Assembly (NCBI GenBank): GCA_024138025.1
Contig: JAMXBD010001387.1
Coordinates: 124,001 to 188,000, forward strand
DNA length: 64,000 nt
Direction of reading: 5' to 3'
Source: Combretum micranthum
Lineage: Eukaryota > Streptophyta > Magnoliopsida > Myrtales > Combretaceae
Both the position numbers and the translations under genes were made by a program. Under the pieces are notes generated by a model. The model had not been told where the DNA came from. It worked only from the letters and a program-made list of their open reading frames with translations, and searched no databases. Below are positions 58,905-64,000 of the stretch, piece by piece; position 1 is the first letter of the stretch, and each line of letters opens with the position of its first letter.

Positions 58905-61900
58905 TGTCACACCCCAAAGGATACCCAAAACGCGACAGTCCACCACACTCGATAATTAAACTTAAGTATGACAACCTTAGTCATCCCATAAGTTTATATA
59001 TCGGGTGTAAGGTATACTTGCACAACTTTTAGGATCACACTTTGAATCTAATAGTTTAAAGAAGGCATACATTAGCATTAAGAATAGAAATCACAACGAG
59101 ATAAATAAGTTAAATCTTTACAAAAGTCAAGGGGGCATACCCCCCAAAAATAATAATGGAAGTCCGTCCATACTAAATTCACATTTACAAATACTAGGGT
59201 TTATATCGAGGAGATTTTCCTAGAAGTCCATACCTCTAGCTAGGTCCCGACTCCTTCAAAAGCTCCTTCATCCAAAAGATAACCTTGTGAAATGTGTTCT
59301 ATCAGAACAACCAAAAATAGGAACACCACAAAAAAACTATCGGGGTGTAAGCTAACAGGCTTAGTGAGATTCATTCCCAAATAAATAATGCTCAACAATA
59401 GTATATAACAGACAAGTTATTAGCAGCCATATGAAATGCACAAGCAAATGATCATAAAATCATATGACTTTCCGGAAGCCATATGTGAATGGATTTATGC
59501 CCTCCATTTGGGGTTAGGATGGTCCATAAGACATGCAACCATAAATTCCAATTTTGAGTGGGTTGGTCCATAAGTCATGCAACCATCATCCCGATCTCTT
59601 TCTCTTAGTTATACAACCTCTGTTGTTTTATTGTTGTAGTTTTATGTGCCTACTCCACATCCGTTAACTTAAGCGATCTCACATCCTTAATGTTAACATA
59701 GGCCCCCTCGCCTTCCGCTAATATACTTTTGTCCCACCAAAGGTATATTAGCTAATGCAATGTGACTCACTACGTGATATGCATGTACAATTTATTCATA
59801 TAATCATGGCATGTTAATTATGTAGATTAAATGTGATTATCGAGAATTTCAGACAATTCAAGTCTATACTAGCTCACACAATGATATTTACAACAAGTCT
59901 CGTCTCGATATACTTATTGTTCATTCAACCAAGATTAAATCACAACTCATCATAGTTTTATCTTTTCCTAATTGTAATGCCACTACGACTACAAGCACAT
60001 ACATGAGCACAACTATTTAAGAAATGAACTTACTCGGCTATGGAGAGAAATCCACTAGTCGTAGTAGTTCTCGGGGAGTGGAAATCTGTCCTCCAATTCA
60101 CCTAAGTACAAGGAATACCCGAAATGAGTATTTCTTATAAGGTTCTAATAACTTAATAATTCTAACTACTAAGTTCGTCAATTTCCGCATAAGATAAAGT
60201 GCTAACTTTAAATGACCATATTTAACTCATTTTAACTCGGAATTAAGCATATAATATATCGATTTCTATCTAATTCAAAAGATCTATCTATTCCTAATAT
60301 TATTTTCAAGTTTTGAAAATTTTTAGGTCACGAAACAGAGGCATCAGTTCTGGTCGTTCGAAAACTTCAACTCCTAAAAATAGCTTTATGATTGTTTGTG
60401 ATGTTTCTAGCATATAGTTTTAGCTACACATGCAATATTGATGATTTCCTATCATGAATGATATGATATGAACTTGATGCATGCATGCCTTTGAAATTAT
60501 TTACTATAAGGAAACTTAAGAAACTTCTTATTTGAAAAACTCCATGACTATATATATCTTCAAGGAAGCTAGTTTCCTATCTACGACCATCTCACTTGTT
60601 TTGGAGTATTTCCTTAAGAAAATCAATTTATCCTCGTCTAAATGGAGTCTTCATTATACCTATTACCTAAGCCTTCATTTCTACATGAAAACTTGCATTT
60701 TTCACTTTGCAAATATGGTTTCCAATAGGATTCATCCAAAATCTGAATTTCTTGAAATTAAATTTTTGAATGATTCCATTGAGAAAAACTTGTTTAATGC
60801 ATAAAAACTAAGACTTTAAGATACCTATTACTTAAGGACTCCATTTGATACATAAAACTTCTATTTTGAGCTTAGATGATAGGTGTTCTTATGGCCTACA
60901 TTCAAAATTACGAATTTCATATGTTGAGTATTAACTCAAAATTTTTCCATCTAAATTCCACTTCTTGTTTTATACATTAGTCTCATCAAAACTCATTTTA
61001 ACTTATAAAAATCACTATTTAATGATACTTATTACCTATGTCCTTCATTTTCCACATAAAACATGAGTTTTAAAGCTGATAAAAGGGTTTTCAAAATAGG
61101 CCTTTGAAACCATACGAATTTGTCTTTGAATATTTCAAACAAAAACTTATTCTTTACAAGCTCCTTGCTTTATTTGCTTAAGGATCTACCAACTATCACA
61201 TTTATATACCTAAAACAAAGCCTTCATGAGTATGAATGCATGAAAACATAAATCATTCACAAGATCATAAATGTCAAGCATGGTATAACAATCTAAAAGC
61301 TAGATCTACTACTTATGATGCATGATATGAAGTTTAAAAGCATGAACATGAAATTTTTATGCTAGATCTGTACTTTACTCCACTCCTACATGCATGATCA
61401 TGAAGATATCTCAACAAAAACTTAATCAAACAAAAGATCCACTCTTGTGATGGCTTGATATTCATGTAGTAGCATTTTCTTATCCCTAGCAAGTGCTCAT
61501 GGGGACTTTGAGTGAAAACACTCACGAATAATCTTGCCATTACAAGATTAAATGGTAGTAAGGCTTAGGAATAATCACCTAAAGCTTGAAATAGATGAGA
61601 AATAGAGAAGAAAATTGAAGCTTTTGTGTGTGTGTGTGGTGTAGGGGAGTCATGGCAAGAAGAAGAAAATGGAGAGAGTTTGAGAGCTCTTGAACAAATG
61701 AGAATGAAAAGTGAAGAGAGAGAAAAGAAAAAGATTATTTATAGTAAGTGAATTAGGGTTTGTTTTATCATTATAAAAGGAGAAAAATAAAACAAATAGA
61801 GGGCAAATTGGGGGGAAAATGCGTCGGCCACTATTGAGAGAAAGAGAGGGAGTGTTTTGATTTTATTTGAAATTTAAATTTGTGTAATAAATTGTATTAA

Positions 61901-62437
61901 ATGTAATAATTTGTTAAGAGACAAAAATTCTTGGAAAAGAAAATGTAATTGAGTGGTTGTAAGGATGTAAAACTAGGGTATGGGTGTATGTGTAGTAGGT
62001 TGTACTTGTGAATAGTAATAAATAGTAGATAAGACATCTACTTTATCGGTAGTAAGAAAAATACGGGGAAAGGCTATAACTGTGATTTTTATAACCCGAA
62101 AAATTATAAAACATATATTTTTGGAATCCTTATAAAATTTCGGTTGTAACGAGTATTCCAAAATATTTTTCTGAGCTTCTAGTTCCGGGGCTCGTTTTTC
62201 CGTAATGGAGCTTGGGAAAGCCCGAAATAGAAATTTTTTCGAAATCAAAACTTTGTACGGTTTGAAATATGCTATAAAACAATAATCCACATTAAATTAT
62301 TCTATAGAGGTTCTTCTATATAGAAATCGAAGAAAAGCCCAAATTAGGGTTCCTAGGTTGCTTGTACTAATTCTATTTAGGGTTTTGATTTCCGATTTAC
62401 GGAGTTTACTTATTTACTAAGAAAACCGAGGTTTAAA
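58905..62437 (-). mobile_element. Solo long LTR (3.53 kb) with TSD ATATG
   Basis: The plus strand starts TGTCACACCCCAAAGGATAC; the right end reads CCGAGGTTTAAA, so the minus-strand start is TTTAAACCTCGG with the usual TG mutated. Perfect ATATG duplications flank it (58900-58904, 62438-62442). It contains, on the minus strand, a leader with donor AG|GTGATT (61578), an ATGGCAAGATTATTCGTGAG stretch shared with the other LTRs, and the exon module 60101-60034. No internal domain. Confidence 0.85.
60034..60101 (-). other. LTR exon module (68 bp)
   Basis: Acceptor TTCCTTGTACTTAG, donor GTAAGTTC. Encodes ELEDRFPLPENYYD and TAG. The ATG before the donor seen in other copies is ATA here. The predicted upstream intron is 61578 down to 60102 (1477 bp). 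Confidence 0.6.
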
Positions 62438-62603
62438 ATATGTCTCCTTAAACTACTACGAAGCAAAACATGGTCTCTGTATGATGAGAGTGAGCCTTAC
62501 ACTCGATATTCAAACTCATGGGAAGACTAAGGTTGCCTTACTTGAGTTTAAATATTGAGTGTGGCGGACTGTCACGTGTAGGGTACCCTTTGGGGCGTGA
62601 CAG

Positions 62604-64000
62604 ATACAAAGGAGGTCCTTCTTCCCCACACAGATCTTATGATACTTGTCCAATTTTAGCCGAGCTTGTTTCGCACAGATGCATCTGGATAAAACGCCCT
62701 TAGGTCCTTTGAAGTATAAAGCGCCATTGATGTGAACAAAATTCTTCAAGGTAACTATGGAGGTCGCATTGGGTTGCACCAATTGGGCCTTGATATCAAC
62801 GCGCCAGTCATCTCCTGTTTCCTCATCTTCTTCTAACAATTGCAAGGCTATGCAAGGAATGATTTTCTTGATAACTTTAATATCTAGGTTTTCATTTGAA
62901 GCATGCATCGGAATCTTAGATGCCAGTGTTTCCAATGCATCTGCATAACGATTTGTAGATCGCTTGGTATGTTCATACCTTACAACTTCAAACTTCCCAA
63001 TTTGAGCTTGCGCTGCAGCCCTATAAGGCGCAAGTGCTGGCTCCTTAAGGGCATATTCACCATTAGTTTGCTTAATGATCAAATTTGAATCACCACGAAT
63101 ACACAGATGGTTTGCTCCAGCTTCCAAAGCAAAGACAATCCCAAGTAACAATGCCTCGTATTCAGCTTCATTATTAGTGCAATGAAAGTCAAGTTTAAAT
63201 GCCAAAGGTATTTCTTGGCCATTGGGTGATGTTAATACAACTCCTGCTCCCCAACCTTGACTTCCCGATGAACCATCAAACTGGAGTGACCATTCTCCTT
63301 CTGTTTCAATCATGAGTAAGTACTCATGGAATTCCGCTGGTATATTCTGTGATCACATCTTCACTTTCATTCGGAAAATGAGCTAGAGATCAGCTAAGGC
63401 TTGTGACTTAATAGCTTTAGGAGCCTGTATTGTAATATCAAACTCCAAGAAGCAACAACCACTTCGCTACACGCCCAGATAACGCTGGTCGTGACAATAA
63501 GTACTTGATAGGATCTGATCGGGTAACGAGGTTGACCTTGTGCGCTAGAAAGTAGTGACACAACTTTTGGGTGGCAAACACCAGTGAGACAATGCTTTTC
63601 GCAAGCTGGGTATTTGACCTCGCTTCCTTGAAGCGAACGACTCAAATAGTAGACCCCGTTCTTGGCCATCTATTTCTTGTGCAAGTAAGGCTCCGATGGA
63701 TCTGCTAGTAGAAGTAAGATACAATATCATCGGTACTCCCTTCACAGGCATAGTCATGGTGTGAGAAGAAGTGAGAATTCCCTTAATTCTTTGAATTGCA
63801 TCCTCATGGACTTGGTCCCATTCAAATGTGACTCCTTTCTTCATGAGTTGATGTAAGGAATATGAAATCTCTGCAAGTGCAGGTATGAATCTCCTAATAT
63901 AAGAGACCTTTCCCATGAAAGTTTTCAATTCTTTCAAAGTAGCAGGTGAAGGCATAGACAATATAGCTTGTATCTTTGCGGGATCAACATCAATCCCCTT
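62604..64000 (-). pseudogene. Tat-lineage pol: end of reverse transcriptase, RNase H and archaeal-type RNase H, broken
   Basis: Minus strand from the right edge. The RT/RNase H junction reads LKELKTFMGKVSYIRRFIPA, then KKGVTFEWDQVHEDAIQRIK and MILYLTSTSRSIGALLAQE. A frame change leads to YYLSRSLQGSEVKYPACEKH. After further frameshifts (63320-63480) comes the second, archaeal-type RNase H: EGEWSLQFDGSSGSQGWGAG, FHCTNNEAEYEALLLGIVFA and LCIRGDSNLIIKQ, with the D, E and D of the active site. It ends with VTLKNFVHINGALYFKGPKG before the GATAC insertion point. This enzyme set copies element RNA to DNA. The double RNase H is diagnostic of the Tat lineage. Upstream gag, protease and most of RT lie outside the window. 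Confidence 0.88.

Larger units (their letters stand above)
54735..62603 (+). mobile_element. Long LTR (plus), chimeric, with TSD GATAC, carrying another LTR
   Basis: Starts TGTAAGCCCCGAAAAATTT, ends GGGTACCCTTTGGGGCGTGACA, and is flanked by GATAC (54730-54734 and 62604-62608). The pol frame of the Tat element lies on both sides. The first 848 bp match the 40420-45303 LTR; from 55583 (TGTATACCCCGG) the sequence matches the start and body of the 32446-35835 LTR. A minus LTR is inserted at 58905. Excluding it, the unit is about 4.3 kb. Either a second LTR inserted and a deletion fused their ends, or this is a natural hybrid subfamily. Confidence 0.8.
39149..64000 (-). mobile_element. Nested Tat-lineage Ty3/gypsy retrotransposon, minus strand, right end outside window
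   Basis: Proposed single element: 3' LTR (39149-39800), polypurine tract, CSI3-like fragment, 193-bp tandem array, antisense PMD gene, integrase, archaeal-type RNase H, RNase H and reverse transcriptase end at the right edge. The pol order and the second RNase H are typical of the Tat lineage. Long LTRs at 40420-45303 and 54735-62603 interrupt it; each has a perfect 5-bp duplication. That integrase and RNase H belong together is certain from the GATAC insertion. That the LTR at 39149 belongs to the same element is inferred from orientation, the polypurine tract and lack of another element end between. Confidence 0.6.

Noticed and set aside
61334..61540. 68-codon minus ORF starting MARLFVSVFTQ
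   Set aside because: The ATGGCAAGA start is shared by sister LTRs at 33331 and 56477, but there it stops after 13 codons; the longer frame is not conserved.

Overview
This window is plant nuclear DNA, most likely from an eudicot. The evidence is an AT-rich sequence, a spliced receptor-like kinase gene, plant-type LINE, copia and Ty3/gypsy coding remnants, a plant mobile domain (PMD) gene, a fragment of an armadillo-repeat gene resembling CELLULOSE SYNTHASE INTERACTIVE 3, and Helitrons. Nothing in it is prokaryotic. I cannot name the species. Almost all of it is transposable-element sequence; the only host gene that looks partly intact is the kinase at 18.0-20.2 kb.

Layout. 0-2.7 kb: LINE remnant (minus), running off the left edge. 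2.7-8.7 kb: no gene; a possible old Tat/Ogre-type LTR at 5.2-7.9 kb. 8.7-9.3 kb: small non-autonomous Helitron. 9.3-14.6 kb: very long solo-LTR-like unit (minus). 14.6-17.3 kb: copia gag remnant with primer-binding site (minus). 18.05-20.25 kb: last two exons of a PTI1-like kinase (plus) with no visible first exon. 20.85-21.97 kb: 106-bp tandem array split by a second copy of the same Helitron. 24.4 kb: tRNA-derived SINE. 25.6-26.2 kb: short LTR with primer-binding site. 26.8-37.0 kb: long LTRs in opposite orientations, one followed by a primer-binding site and a gag remnant, with a 3.4-kb solo LTR inserted. 37.05-39.15 kb: start of another long LTR, interrupted by the last element.

39.15 kb to the right edge is best read as one minus-strand Tat-lineage Ty3/gypsy retrotransposon. 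Going left to right it has a 3' LTR with polypurine tract, a captured CSI3-like fragment, a 193-bp tandem array, an antisense PMD gene, a 1.39-kb tandem duplication, integrase, then archaeal-type RNase H, RNase H and the end of reverse transcriptase. Two long LTRs interrupt it (TSDs TCTCT and GATAC), and the second carries a further inserted LTR (TSD ATATG). Nesting is therefore at least four levels deep.

The most unusual signal is inside the long LTRs. Copies in both orientations share a TATA box, an ATG-poor CT-rich leader ending in a splice-donor-like site, a predicted 1.47-2.0 kb intron, and a 61-70 bp exon bounded by AG and GTGAGT/GTAAGT. That exon encodes a short acidic peptide ending in a Tyr-rich motif and a stop codon, and in most copies has a well-placed ATG just before the donor. 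Two copies differ mostly at synonymous positions in this exon.
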